From contig NC_050467.1 in assembly GCF_013373865.1 (NCBI RefSeq), positions 28,728,996 to 28,792,995 on the forward strand: a stretch of 64,000 nucleotides of DNA. The letters are read 5' to 3'. How positions within the stretch are numbered: the first letter of the stretch is position 1; each line of letters opens with the position of its first letter. A program made the translations under genes and the position numbers. The notes beneath the pieces were generated by a model, which saw only the letters and a list, made by a program, of their open reading frames with translations, was not told the DNA's origin and did no database searches. Positions 1 through 11,435 of the stretch are shown one piece after another. The stretch is from Monomorium pharaonis (lineage: Eukaryota; Arthropoda; Insecta; Hymenoptera; Formicidae).

Positions 1-166
1 TATTAGTAAATATAAGCCTGCATTTATTTATTACAAAAACCTTAATCAGTTTCTACATTATTTATAAGTTCCATAATGTAACTGTTACCATTACAAAGTA
101 AAAGAATACATTTTTTAGAAATATTTTGAGGTAACAGAGCTACAATATTATTTGTTTCTCTAACGG
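1..166 (-). pseudogene. C-terminal end of tnp2-like transposase, left of solo LTR
   Basis: Read on the minus strand, 166-42 continues the transposase reading frame that is interrupted at 1012 by the solo LTR. Removing the LTR and one ACGG copy leaves an open frame running to a TAA at 44-42. This is the last ~40 codons of the protein and shows that the LTR landed in coding sequence. Positions 1-41 are AT-rich downstream sequence with nothing recognisable. Seen directly: frame continuity and a matching TSD. Inferred: that it is the same gene. Confidence 0.55.
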
Positions 167-314
167 TGTGACGATACGTCACTGAGTTCCGGGCCGACCA
201 TCCGCCCCACCACGGGACTCGGCGTCTACGGACGCCCCTCCCGAGAGTCTAGTACCCCCGTCGGGAACCGATCCCACCACGCTGCTGGGAGCGCGTGGGG
301 ATCGCCCCGACGGG

Positions 315-322
315 TATAAAAG
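315..322 (+). promoter_or_regulatory. TATA box of solo LTR
   Basis: TATAAAAG lies about 150 bp into the LTR and just upstream of the 69-bp repeat array, where a U3 promoter would be expected. No experimental support. Confidence 0.5.
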
Positions 323-360
323 CCGAGCTCGATCGGGATCGAGCACCAGTCCCGTCCTGT

Positions 361-775
361 CGACTGAGTAGGTCTCCGGACCACTCTGACGCCCGGTTCT
401 CGCCGGCATTCGACTATCCTTGTGTCCGTCGACAGAGCAGGCCACCTGGCCGTTCTGCCGCCCGGTTCTCGCCGGCATTCGGCTATCCTTGTTGCGCCAA
501 CAGAGCAGGCCACCTGGCCGTTCTGCCGCCTGGTTCTCGCCGGCATTTGGCCATCCTTGTGTCCGCCAACAGAGCAGGCCACCTGGCCGTTCTGCCGCCT
601 GGTTCTCGCCGGCATTTGGCCATCCTTGTGTCCGCCGACGGAGCAGGCCACCTGGCCGTTCTGCCGCCCGGTTCTCGCCGGCATTCGGCCGTCCTTGTCA
701 TCTCCAACGGGGCAGGTTACCTGGCCGCCCTACCCGCCGGTTCTCGCCGGCGCCCCCGGGTCGCGACCGCGTTCT
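361..775 (+). repeat. 69-bp tandem repeat inside the solo LTR
   Basis: About six copies of a 68-69-bp GC-rich unit (core GCAGGCCACCTGGCCGTTCT then GGTTCTCGCCGGCAT) run head to tail, with anchors at 433, 501, 570, 639 and 708. The first and last units are the most diverged. The array lies just downstream of the TATA box, so it would be in R/U5 or a leader. The ORFs called across it in several frames are consequences of high GC and the repeat. Confidence 0.9.
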
Positions 776-1015
776 AAGGTGCTGCGCACTAGCGCGCTCC
801 CGTCCGACTGACATCGCTAGGTTAAGTTGTACATACCCGCATAGTCTAAGTAGTACATAAGGTAGCATAAGGAATATGTAAGATAGGATAAGCATTATAA
901 TAAAGATCTATTACTTTAACATCGGTGTGCGCAAGTTGGTTTCCCCCCTTTTCTCGAATCCTGGTACCCGGCGAGCCTGTCCGAGGCGTTCGGGAAAGGC
1001 GAACCGTCACAACGG

Positions 1016-3091
1016 GATGTAAATAACTAGCTGATGAAATATCACCATTTGTGCACAAAGTTTCGTGTAACACTTTAAAAGATTTAGCAAGAATAACATA
1101 CTTTTTTTATATACTGACGCAAAAAATTCCTATAATTTCTACAAAGGTCCCTAATGTTGTCTTAATAATACTGTTATTTCGTTTCATAATTTTTTCATAT
1201 GTATTTGAATGGAACAAAATATTGTTGTATATAAACCTATCGTAGGCTACTGCAAAATCATTAATGTTTTCTTGTATTAAAGCTTGAATTGATAATTTTT
1301 GTATAAGATTTAATTCTTTGACTGTCCCAGTACCGAATATAATAAGACGATTATCATTGACTACTTTTGTACCAGTTCTTCTTCTATAGTTACCCATCAT
1401 TTTTAAATACAAAGATTTACCATCAGCGGCGCTACAATTAGGTTTTGAAAATACATCAAAATGTTTAATACTTTGAAATCTTAAGTAAGATTTACAAACT
1501 TGTTGCAACACAGTTTGCGAATTGTGTAACATTTTTCTTAAAATGTAATTGTTGCTTTCATACGGAAACGCGGACTAAGCCCATAATGCTCTAAAGTCGT
1601 CGACTGACTTTGGTAAGTGAAGCAGCAAATGTACATTAAATTTCAAAAATTCTTTTCCGTACAATCTTTCGATGTCCGTAACAAATTTGTTGATCGATCT
1701 TGTTGCCTTTTCAAATGCTTGTGCGCTAATTTTTTTACTATTGAATATATTAATAGCGTACACGAGTAATGACCAGTGTTTGTAAAAAGCTCAAGGTAAA
1801 AGATCTTTTAAGATCGGCAAAGAGTAATACAATAAAAAATTTTTGTACTCTGAAGCTTTCCACTGGCAAATGTTAGTCACTGACTGTGGTGTTCGAGATA
1901 TTTCGTATGGTGAGAATATGGCAAATAATCTGGCATCTATTTCACGTACTTCACTTCTCATATACCAAGATGCTCGACAGTTTTTTGGATCGATCCAAGC
2001 TGCTAAAAATACTTTAACGACTCTGAGCAATACACTGTGCATGTATTCGGGGGGAAAAGATATAATTATATTAAAAACAGGTAGAAGCATTAAAATGGAT
2101 ACACCTTTTACCCCATTGACTACTGTCTTTTCTCTTTCTGCTTTAATTGCATCTTCTTTATGCTGATGTTCTGTTCTTTTTAAGCCTTTACCCCCTGGAT
2201 ACACGCGTGCATAGCCGTTTCCTACTAAAATATGTTCACCCGGATTCAAGCAAAATGAACAGCCATATGTGCCATTATATTGGTGAATGTTTTGTAACGC
2301 GCATCGTTCTACTGAATCTACGGAAGAAAGAATTGTATGGACTTTAATCGTTATAGGTTCATTAAAATCGGGTGGTAAACATTCGAATCCATTTTGATGC
2401 AGATCTTTTAATTCGTCTATAAACGGTTTCAAAAACAGATTGAGAACAGGTTTCTTTAGCGAAGCCCATGTCCCAGCAAGCAAAATATTTTCTTTTCTTT
2501 GACGATAATTAAGCTCGTTTATCGAGACACTTGCAACGGACACATAGAAACTTTTGACGATTTAAAAGTTTGTACGCCATCAGCATTCCATTGCAGAGTA
2601 ATGTCATAATTAGAGATTGTGCCGTTTTCTCGTAATTTTCTATATACCGAATCACTTATTACATCGGATAATGAATCATGTGGAGTTCTTTGCAAAGAAT
2701 GAAAAAGTGGTCCTGAAAGTAAATTAATTAACTGCTCTTTTAGTGATATGTGTAGAAAAAAATGTCCATTTCTTTTTAAAGAATTCAACAGTAAAATTTG
2801 GTGACACGATGCACATGTTGCAATATTTCGACCATTTGCGAAAACTAATAGCACGAAACAATCAGGGCAATAATAGAAAGATTTTATACTTGTTATACTG
2901 GGAAACCTTTTCAAAAATTTATACTTCGACGTATTTAATGATATTGGTAGATGACAATTGATGAGTTCCAGAAGATCTTCTAGTCCATAATCCGTTAAGT
3001 TGTGTCGAATTAGAAAAGACATTATAAGAAGATCACTCTCTTGTTTCGTAAGTACTAACTCCCGGATAAATGGGGATTCGTTCCTATACAT
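1016..3091 (-). pseudogene. tnp2/CMC-like DDE transposase, decayed copy
   Basis: Successive minus-strand frames (3091-2519, 2543-1791, 1763-1575, 1532-1107) are collinear with the transposase at 26502-28738. Visible in order are a helical N-terminal part with YCPDC and CASC zinc pairs, NADGVQTF carrying the probable first catalytic Asp, a GCSFC zinc pair, then PEYMHSVLL carrying the probable Glu/His, and a conserved WKASEYKNFLLYY stretch. The D / CxxC / E-with-MH order fits the tnp2-type (CMC/EnSpm-like) transposases, which cut and paste DNA in the nucleus. It has at least three frame breaks or stops plus a solo LTR, so it is dead. The accessory gene at 4631 diverges from it, which suggests one two-gene transposon. 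Family assignment is from motif memory and needs a profile search. Confidence 0.65.
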
Positions 3092-4318
3092 AAAACCAAA
3101 ATTAATTAATTAATTAAAAGAAATCTCTATTAAAATGTTGAATAACTTCAGAGTATATTTACTATACTATTTCATATACATGTATACTAATTCAAATAAG
3201 TATTTAGTAACTTATAATCACAAATATTTATTTAAAAATAATAAACAATGTGAAAAATGCAAACTTCTCCCTAATGTACATATAAAAATTAATTGATCTA
3301 TTTCAAAATTATTACAATTATTCAACTGAATAATTATATATAAATTATTATAGTAATAATTTTATTAAATAGTAACTATTTTTTATATAAAAAAATAATT
3401 AAAAAATGTTTCCTGATTCTAATATTTTTAATTGTTAATAATTATTTTTTGAAATAACTGTCAATGTAAAATGTTTCTTATATTATATTCTTAATATCAA
3501 ACATTAAGTTACATCAAGTAACATAAATTTACCTCATTTTCTTCATCTTCATGAACAACATTGGCGAGTAAATTTGTTTGATCCTCTTGCAATATGTATT
3601 TCATTTTCAGATTTTTTATTGTATTCATTTTCTTCTTCATCTTCAATATCATTATGAAATAAATTTTGCTCTATTTCATCTGCTTCCAATTCATTTAGTG
3701 TTTGCTCATAAATTTAATTAGTTTTTAAATAATTATTGTTAATATTTTTAATAATTTTTTAAAATAATTATTGTCAGATAATTATTATTTAAAATTTAAG
3801 TGTCATATTTGTGAGTTATTATCACAAACATACATTTACAAAATCAGGAAAAATATTTGTAAAAACATGCAGTAAAAATAAAAAAAATATTTATTTAATT
3901 AAAAAATTGTACAAGTAAAAAATATTTATTTCTATCTTTTAAAAAATCACTAAATTTTATAATTAAAAATTGCAAGTAAGCATTGTACATACTTCATTTT
4001 CTCACAATAAGTTTGCATTGAACCGTTGTTCATCGTCACCTTCAAATTCATGATTGTTTGTAGAATTTTGTTCATTATCTGCAGAGCTTCATGCATTATC
4101 AAAATTTAAGATATAATCATCATTGTTTTTTAATTGTTTGTTCAAATCCTGTAAAAATATATATATTTTTTAATATGTAAACATTTATAACATTGCTGCT
4201 TAATTTTTAACATATTTCAAGTTGCAATCGTTTACGCAGTGGTTGTGCAGTTAGATTCGTGCTAAAAGTATATATTGCTCTATTTTTGATTGATATTACC
4301 ACTAGTTTGCAGCAATCT
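3092..4318. other. AT-rich introns/promoter gap between divergent genes
   Basis: Apart from the possible exons noted above, this is very AT-rich DNA without ORFs. It separates the minus-strand transposase from the plus-strand accessory gene, so it probably holds introns and a bidirectional promoter region. Confidence 0.4.
3535..4150 (-). pseudogene. possible upstream exons of the decayed transposase
   Basis: Two minus-strand stretches (about 3720-3535 and 4150-4015) translate into acidic, Asn/Glu-rich peptide such as DIEDEEENEYN and DNEQNSTNN. They have in-frame stops and end in GT donor-like dinucleotides. The homologous transposase at 26502 has a similar Asn/Asp-rich N-terminal tract. I read them as decayed 5' exons joined by AT-rich introns. 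Low certainty, because AT-rich DNA easily gives such composition. Confidence 0.35.
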
Positions 4319-4446
4319 GGGGCTCTATTATTCTGTACCGTGCGCCTACCGACAACTATCAATATCGTTGCACAGATATTTTATATGGCAAAAAGCCCGC
4401 GCAACGATATCGATAGTTATCAGTAGGCGGTACAGAATTGAGCCTC
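4319..4446. mobile_element. small foldback MITE
   Basis: Arms of about 50 bp (4321-4372 and 4394-4444) are inverted copies of each other: GGCTCTATTATTCTGTACCG on the left matches the complement of CGGTACAGAATTGAGCC on the right, followed by a shared TAGTTATC-type stretch. There is no coding capacity and no clear TSD. It sits about 190 bp upstream of the accessory gene start codon. Confidence 0.65.
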
Positions 4447-4757
4447 TGCACTCTATTTCTAACGTCTCTGTTAACTCTTAATTGTTTATTTACTTATTTG
4501 CAGAGTGTCAATCAAAGTTAGAGGATAATACTGTTCCTAACCTGTCTAAATTTCGTTGAAATTGTTATTGTATATTGTTAAATTACATACAATTTAGAAT
4601 ATTTCTGGATTTGTTAAATCCACTAACAAAATGGAGAAAAAACACTTAATTGACAACAAATCGTGCATTTTAGTTGAATTTAGAAATGAAGAAAATGCAT
4701 TAGCAGTGGGTTATACATGTTGGTTAAACAAAAAAACTAATGAAGAAGAATTAAATA

Positions 4758-5041
4758 TGTTAAAGAAAGTCGGTGTAAAGACCAGACACAAAAAGCGTTT
4801 TGTAAAGCAAGCTATATGAAATCTAGACGCTGTTCAAAAAACAAAAGAGAGTAGGGAGTGGAGGAAAACGTCGTGCGGCCGAATGCGAGCGGAAAAATGC
4901 AGTGCGTCAGTTCAGTTCTAAGCAAACAGCCTAAAAGGCAACTGCTCGTCGTGCTATGTAAAAAAAACGCAGTAATAAAGTTAAATCTTTCCATATCGAC
5001 TCTTTCCACAATTCGCCACCCAACTAACACTAACATTAACA
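4758..5041 (+). repeat. copia 5' LTR
   Basis: 284 bp starting TGTTAA and ending TTAACA, with an AATAAA signal at 4974-4979. It is the same length as the 3' copy and about 98% identical. Confidence 0.95.
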
Positions 5042-5055
5042 GGTTATGGGCCCAG
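5042..5055 (+). promoter_or_regulatory. primer binding site matching the anticodon arm of initiator tRNA-Met
   Basis: GGTTATGGGCCCAG immediately follows the 5' LTR. It is complementary to the anticodon stem-loop of eukaryotic initiator tRNA-Met (CTGGGCCCATAACC), not to a tRNA 3' end. Known for the family: copia-like elements prime from a cleaved half of this tRNA. The 14-nt match starting exactly at the LTR edge makes this secure. Confidence 0.9.
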
Positions 5056-5213
5056 GCGCGACCGTGTGAGAAAGATTAATAATTGTCGTTCAAAAAATCG
5101 CGAGTTGCATCATACTTCGTGAACGTGTAAAAGAACACTAACAATAAGAGTGCAATCGATGTTTGAACACTATACCACGTGTCAGAATAGTGCGCAGTTA
5201 CGTATCAACAAAC

Positions 5214-6488
5214 ATGGAAGTTGGCAGAATCAAGGTAGAAAAACTGCGTGATGCAGCAAATTGGCAAGAATGGCAGTTTATTATACGCACACTGATGGAA
5301 AGTGACGATATACTAAAGGTGTGTGATGGCACACTCGTGAAGCCCGCACGAGGAACACAAGAGTAAGAAACAAAGTTGGCCACATGGACGAGTGCTAACA
5401 GAGCAGCAAAAAAACTCATCGTTACGACTCTTGAGACAAAACCGTTGCAGCTAATAATGAGCTGTGAAACTGCAAAAGATATGTGGGAAAAGTTGCACAG
5501 CGTATTTGACATGAAGTCAGAGGAAAGCCTGTCTCTGATACAAAAAGAATTCTTCGATTTTCGTTGGGATCCAGCTGGAAACGTGGCACAGCATATATCG
5601 AAGCTCGAAGGAATAGTGAATAAAATGAAAGCGCTAGGGGGAGAGATACCGGCATCTATGTTAATTACGAGAATTCTCTCCACACTACCGCCCAAATTCA
5701 GCCATTTCCACAGCACGTGGGACTCTACGGACGATGCGAAGAGAACAATTGAAAATTTAACGGCAAGGCTCATGACGGAAGAAATGCGCTTGAAAGGCAA
5801 GGATGAAGAAGAAGAGACAACAGCCTTAATTTCAAAAAAGAATTTGAAGACTGACTCTTCCAAAAAAGGCAACTCAAAAGGCAAAACGAAAATACAAAAA
5901 GGAAGATGCCACACGTGTGGTAGAACGAACCACAAAACCAAGGACTGCTGGGGCTGTTACAATTGTGGATTGAAAGATCATTTAAAGAAAAACTGCCCGA
6001 AGCAAGCAGAGCACAAGGAGAACGAAGATACGTCGAGTGCGTCAACAGCACAAGCATTCACGGGATCTACGGAACGAACAAAGACAGAGGACTACTGGCC
6101 ACTAGATACAGGGGCATCGGACCACATGACAAATCAACGAGACTGGTTCTTCGAGTATCATCAGTTTTCAGAGCCGCTAAAGGTCTACATTGGCAACGGA
6201 GAAAAAGTGCCAGCGCTAGGACAAGGCAACATCAAAATCGAAACAAGAATAAACGGAAAATGGTCACAAGGAATCATGTATGATGTTCTTCACACGTCTG
6301 GTATGAAACATAATATATTTTCTGTAAGAGCATCTGCAAAAAGGGGCATAGACTTTTCAATTTGTCAAAACGGTAAAAAATGTGTTCTTATTCCCGATCA
6401 TAAAATAATAGCCGTAGGAATGAAAATCGGAAATTTATATAGAATAGATTTGCGTGTTATACTACCGAATAAAGCATTTTACGAGTAA
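5214..6488 (+). pseudogene. gag: copia gag-protease region
   Basis: I chose the ATG at 5214 because the protein then starts as copia gag proteins do; an in-frame ATG at 5163 also exists. Gag forms the cytoplasmic virus-like particle. A TAA at 5364-5366 interrupts the frame about 50 codons in. Downstream are two CCHC zinc knuckles (CHTCGRTNHKTKDC and CYNCGLKDHLKKNC) near 5905-5995 for RNA binding, then the aspartic protease active site PLDTGASDHM near 6100. The frame ends at 6488, where it should run into integrase; integrase continues in another frame from about 6454. Both breaks are seen directly. Confidence 0.85.
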
Positions 6489-7719
6489 AATTGATACATT
6501 ACAATTGTGGCATGAACGACTCGGTCACCAAAATAAGCGTCATGTTAAAAATTTTCTTGAGAAAAAAGGAATCAATGTAACTATCGATAACGAGTTTTGC
6601 GATGGGTGCGCATACGGAAAGCATCATAGATTACCGTTCGGAGAAAGAACTGAACGCGCCACCGAGCCTAGAGAACTAATTCATTCCGATGTATGCGGAC
6701 AGATGAATGTAGAGTCACTCGGAAAAAGTAGATATTTTGTCACCTTTAAGGACGATTACAGCGGATATCGAGTAATTTACTTCCTGCGTAACAAATTTGA
6801 AGTAAAAAACAAGATAGAGATCTTCTGCAGGGAAGTAAAAACGCGCTTCGGTAACAATGTAAAAGAACTGCGTATGGATGGGGGTCGAGAATATATTGAC
6901 AAAAACGTCCGTGATTTTCTTAATAAATCAGGTATTAAGCATACGGTTACCGTTCCGTATACGCCAGAATTGAATGGTACGGCCGAACGCGAAAATCGCA
7001 TCATAGTAGAAGCCGCACGTTCAATGCTGTATTCGAGACCTGACCTACCGCAGTTCTTATGGGCAGAAGCAATTAATTGCGCTGTACACGTATTAAACAG
7101 AACAGGGCCCACTAAGTCAGGTAATAAGACTCCGTACGAATTATGGTTTAACAAAGAGGCTAGCGTAGATTATTTCAGAGTTTTCGGCACCGAATGCTTC
7201 GTGCACGTACCTAAAGAGAAGAGAAAGAAATTAGACCGAAAAGCACACAAGGGCTATTTTGTAGGATACACTGAAGGTATGCGAGGATATCGTGTGTGGA
7301 TCCCGGAACTTCGCAATATCATAGTAAGTCGAGACGTTTTATTTAAGGATGAAAAATTGGCCAAAACTGAGACTGAAATTGAAATAAAGAACAATCACAT
7401 AGAGTCTCAAGTAAATGACTGCGGACCGCAAGAAATAGAGTCATTAAAAACTCGTGGAATAGAGCCACGCGAAACCGAACGAGAAAACGAAAACGCGTAT
7501 GACAGAAAATTGAGAGATCGGTCTAAACTTAAACAACCTGAATTCTACGGCAATCCAGTTGCAAATTTAGCTAACGCCGAACCGATAGATTATGAGGAAG
7601 CAATAAAATCGAAAGACGCGAAAAATTGGAAAATTGCAATGGAAGAAGAAATAAAGTCGCTGCGTGAAAACAATACGTATGCTCTAGTAGAAAAGCCAAA
7701 CAACACGCGCATTATTTAA
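6454..7719 (+). pseudogene. pol: copia integrase region
   Basis: A GAG-pre-integrase HHCC zinc motif (LWHERLGH, then CDGCAYGKHH) is followed by the rve core. The catalytic triad is visible as HSDV, the D of MDGG, and the E of NGTAERENR. The usual copia C-terminal region with FRVFGTECFVHVP and GYFVGY follows. The enzyme would insert the cDNA with a 5-bp stagger, matching the observed AAATA duplication. It is in a different frame from gag-protease and is closed by a TAA at 7717-7719 at the integrase/RT junction. Confidence 0.85.
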
Positions 7720-8674
7720 AATCGATGGATATTTCGGCGTAAAGACGGATTAGAATCGAAAGATAATTATAAAGCGCGGCTTGTAATCAAAGGTTGCTCT
7801 CAAAAGGAGGGAATTGACTACTTCGAGACCTTCAGTCCGGTAATACGCTTTGATACAATAAGAATCGTGTTAAGCATAGCTGCACGCGAAAAATTACATT
7901 TGCGACAATTTGATATAAAAACCGCGTTTTTATACAGAACCGTAAACGAAGAGATTTACATGCAACAACCAAAAAGGGTTCGAAGACGGTACCATGCGCG
8001 TATGTAAATTATTAAAAAGTTTATATGGTCTAAAGCAAAGTCCGAGGCAATGGTCAGAACTTTTCACAGAATTTCTTACAAATTGCGACTTGAGGGAGAG
8101 TAGTGCCGATCCGTGTATGTTTTATAGAATAAAAAACAAAGGGATATTTCTTTTAGTTTTATGGGTAGACGACGGATTAATAGCGGCGACGTGTGAAAAG
8201 GATATTGATCTTCTCTTGTCAAAATTACAGAAAAATTTCAAAGCAAAAATAACCGTTGACGTTAAAGTTTTCTTAGGTATAGAGATACTTCGTCTAAACG
8301 ATGGATCAATATTCTTGAGTCAAGAAAGCTATATAAAGAAAATTTTAGAGCGCTTCAAATTAAACGATGCAAAGTCCATGTCAACACCAATAGATAGTGG
8401 ATGGGACGAAAAAGATCTCGTCACAATCAAATCGGAGGTGCCATATCGTGAAGCAGTAGGGCATTTAATGTATCTGCAGGTAGTCACTAGGCCCGACATA
8501 GCGTTCGCCATTAATGTAGCTTCGAGAGCATTAGAAAATCCAACAAATGCGCACTGGCGCTTAGTAAAGCGAATAATGAGATATCTAAAGAATACAAGCG
8601 ATGTAGGTTTACACTATAAGACTAGCGGGAAATTCGAATGCAACATTATGCGGATTTCGCGGGCGATAAGGTAA
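7720..8674 (+). pseudogene. pol: copia reverse transcriptase region
   Basis: After the 7717 stop the same frame continues with NRWIFRRK, FDIKTAF and related RT_copia motifs. A frame change within an A-run near 7970 precedes LLKSLYGLKQSPRQW. The polymerase core shows LWVDDGL, where the usual hydrophobic residue before VDD is a Trp. The conserved YREAVGHLMYL...TRPDIAFA segment follows. The FLYRT after KTAF lacks the usual small polar-Gly pair, another sign of decay. The frame ends at 8674 after a further shift near 8640. Confidence 0.85.
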
Positions 8675-9111
8675 CCAGAAAATCGACAACCGGTATTCTG
8701 TGTAAATTTAACGATGCTGCAGTAACTTGGCAGAGCAAAAAACAACAAAGTGTTGCACTGTCAACTACCGAGGCTGAATATGTAAGTGCAGCCCAGGCAG
8801 CAAAAGAAATAGTATGGATTACGCGACTGTTAAGTGAAATCGGTATGAACAATGAGAGAAATGTTTTGTACGTCGACAATATCAGTGCAATCAAACTTGC
8901 AAAGAATCCCGAATTTCACCAACGAAGTAAGCATATAAATATTAAATATCACTTTGTGCGAGATCTATATGAAAAGGGTAAAATTGATATAATATACATA
9001 GAAAGCGAAAAACAATGCGCAGATATTCTAACGAAACCACTTGCGAGGCCTAAGTTTGAATCAATGCGACAGATGTTAGGACTCGCAGATAAAAAACGTT
9101 TGTTGCGCTGA
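8638..9111 (+). pseudogene. pol: copia RNase H region
   Basis: This 157-codon frame starts inside the RNase H domain (ADFAGDKVTRKSTTG). It has the hallmark LSTTEAEYVS with the catalytic Glu, then VDNISAIKLA, HINIKYHFVRD and CADILTKPL. It ends at a TGA 40 bp before the 3' LTR, as in intact copia elements. It is out of frame with the RT part, with some sequence missing around 8630-8650. Confidence 0.85.
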
Positions 9112-9142
9112 GTAACCTTCTCTCGTTTTTGTGTATGGTCTT

Positions 9143-9150
9143 AGGGAGAG
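9143..9150 (+). promoter_or_regulatory. copia polypurine tract
   Basis: AGGGAGAG lies directly against the 3' LTR, the position where plus-strand DNA synthesis is primed. Confidence 0.7.
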
Positions 9151-9434
9151 TGTTAAAGAAAGTCGGTGTAAAGACCAGACACAAAAAGCGTTTTGTAAAG
9201 CAAGCTATATGAAATCTAGACGCTGTTCAAAAAACAAAAGAGAGTAAGGAGTGGGGGAAAACGTCGTGTGGCCAAATGCGAGCGGAAAAATGCAGTGCGT
9301 CAGTTCAGTTCTAAGCAAGCAGCCTAAAAGGCAACTGCTCGTCGTACTATGTAAAAAAAACGCAGTAATAAAGTTAAATCTTTCCATATCGACTCTTTCC
9401 ACAATTCGCCACCCAACTAACACTAACATTAACA
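9151..9434 (+). repeat. copia 3' LTR
   Basis: 284 bp, the partner of the LTR at 4758. Six differences, all transitions, are clustered between about 9247 and 9352 in this copy. Confidence 0.95.
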
Positions 9435-10378
9435 AAATAATATGATTAAAAAAAAGCAAGAGGTTGAGATTTGGTGGCCTAAGTGTGATATACAAACTGC
9501 AAAAAAAAAATGAAAATAGCGATGAAAACATTGACCGATAATGATTGGAAAGTGTTCGCTGTAAGAGTCCTTGGATACGGTGGTAAGTAAAATTTCATAT
9601 TTATGTATGTTACGTTCGACGAAAATTTTCCCTTATTTCATCTCACGTTCTCGCATCGCGCTCTCGCATGCTCCGCCGGAGTACCCGTCTCACCGAGCGT
9701 TCCCCTCCCCACGAAATCAGACGCACGGGGTACCAGCGCGTACACCCTACGCTTACACTCCTTATTAATTTTATTATTATTACGTGCGTAACTATTACTC
9801 CAATTGTCAAAGCTCAAATCCATCGAATCATGCCGCGTATAGTTAATAATTTCGTTAAAAGAATAATATTCTTTTGTCACCTTTTTCTTTGCTATTAACG
9901 ACGACAGGGTGCATCGCCACCCCTCAACTCCTTCGTTAATTAATATTACTGCGATCCGTCGCAGTCATGCTATAGCTCTTTCACATTATTAACAACCTGG
10001 AATAATGTGAATATTTTTCAACCACGCGGTTCACGCGTGACACCCTCGCGCTGCCGAAGAGTCGGTCCAGCCGCGGCGCGCGTGTACCAAGTGGGATAGC
10101 AATGGCTCGAGCACTATTCCAACCGGGAAGTATGAGTGAGATAACATGAGTAAAGCAATTACGAAAATATGCGGTTTAATTATTCCGCTTACAGAGGTGA
10201 TAGGAGGAAGGCGAAGGAAGCATTCGAATGCTAACCACCCTGGCTACTTCTTGACCGAAATTTATAATGATCCGAATAAAAATTAGAAACTATGAAATTT
10301 CAAAAATAATAACTATTTGTCGCGGAAAATTCTAGGGATTTGAGCTTCCCCACACCCTAGGACCCCCTAGTTTTGGGG

Positions 10379-10385
10379 TATATAA
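10379..10385 (+). promoter_or_regulatory. TATA box of long LTR (left copy)
   Basis: TATATAA lies 771 bp from the LTR start, in a stretch conserved in the right copy (57945-57950 on the minus strand, 777 bp from its start). A GTAAGT donor-like site follows about 240 bp downstream in both copies, suggesting a leader exon. Confidence 0.55.
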
Positions 10386-11435
10386 GGAGCGCGAGAGCCG
10401 CAGAAATCAGCATTTTTCGCTCGTACAGCCAGTCGCGCTGCCCGTAAGCATTCTCGCTCTGGCAAGACGTTACGCTGCCCAAAAGTACTTTCAGTAAAAT
10501 TTTTATAAGCCATCGTGCTCTTCGTAAAAAGTTTCGATACGAGCTACGGTACAACCGAGCGTACCACTCTGTGCATACTAGCACACGGATCCTTTCTCAA
10601 TACGAGGATCAACACTACTATCCGTAAGTAACACCTCTTCCATTGCCGCGTCGTAACTTCATCATTATCAAATTGTTGTTCTGAAAATTCAATTAATTAT
10701 AAAAACTCATTCTGGGTTATTTGAATAAACATTCACTCTTATCTTGTTCTGTTAAAAGGTTCTGTTAAACAACTATCTAATACTATAATAAATTCTACGT
10801 TTAGTGAATAAAATTTTTTACTTATTGTATCCCACCTTACTGTGCGCGAGAAGTGTTAATTCTGGGAGTAAAACACGGGGCAAACCATCTACGGTGCTCC
10901 TAAATTCCAGAGTGAAAAAGCGACTTCTCTGTATCCTCATCCTGGAGGCTGGGCGCTACGACTCAGGCGCCTGCTTCTTCCACGAACCTCAGGCCAGGGG
11001 CGCCTACCGGGGCGCTTGAGTTTGAAGGTGTCCAGGGGACAACGGGCGCCTATTAAAGCGCTTTTCACCCACTACGTCGTCCCTCCACCTAACAGTGTAC
11101 CACAGGGTAGCCCATAGGGCGCTCTCAGTCACAGACACCCTTCTTTCCTCCGCATGGGATATGTTGCGCCCTCCCTGGGCGCTGCCCCTCACGCTCTCTA
11201 CACCTTGTCGCTAACAGCACGCTCTTCCTCCCACTCGCGCTCATTCGCACATCCGAGAGGTACCCACAAAAGGAAAGAGGTGCTTCCCCCCCTTTTTTTG
11301 TTTTTTTTGTCTATCTCTCTCCCTAAAGCACCGCTAAGAAGCGCGTCGTTCTTCTAATTCACGTGACAGGCAGTAAGTACGCGAATAGTGGCAATAACTA
11401 CCAATCTTCTCTTCTCTGTCTCTCTAGGGACTGTC

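Larger units (their letters stand above)
167..1011 (+). mobile_element. solo LTR, Ty3/gypsy-type
   Basis: An 845-bp GC-rich block in AT-rich DNA starts TGTGACG and ends CGTCACA, giving TG...CA ends with a perfect 7-bp terminal inverted repeat. It is flanked by 4-bp direct repeats ACGG (163-166 and 1012-1015). A TATAAAAG box lies at 315-322 and an AATAAA signal near 899-904, so the LTR reads on the plus strand. There is no internal coding region, primer site or second LTR, as expected after LTR-LTR recombination. A 4-bp TSD fits Ty3/gypsy elements better than copia (5 bp). It interrupts the minus-strand transposase pseudogene. Confidence 0.85.
4758..9434 (+). mobile_element. Ty1/copia retrotransposon, complete but broken
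   Basis: A 4677-bp element has two 284-bp LTRs (TGTTAA...TTAACA), a primer site, gag-pol order typical of copia (gag, protease, integrase, reverse transcriptase, RNase H) and a purine tract before the 3' LTR. The 5-bp TSD AAATA (4753-4757 and 9435-9439) is perfect. The LTRs differ at six positions, all transitions, about 2.1%, so the insertion is fairly young. It interrupts exon 1 of the accessory gene in the same orientation. Two nonsense codons and about three frame changes in gag-pol make it non-autonomous. Confidence 0.95.

Noticed and set aside
179..895. ORFs on both strands over the 69-bp array
   Set aside because: Product of a GC-rich tandem repeat whose unit of 69 is a multiple of three, which keeps frames open.
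5422..6057. Minus-strand ORFs over the copia gag
   Set aside because: Shadow frames of a clearly identified plus-strand coding region.
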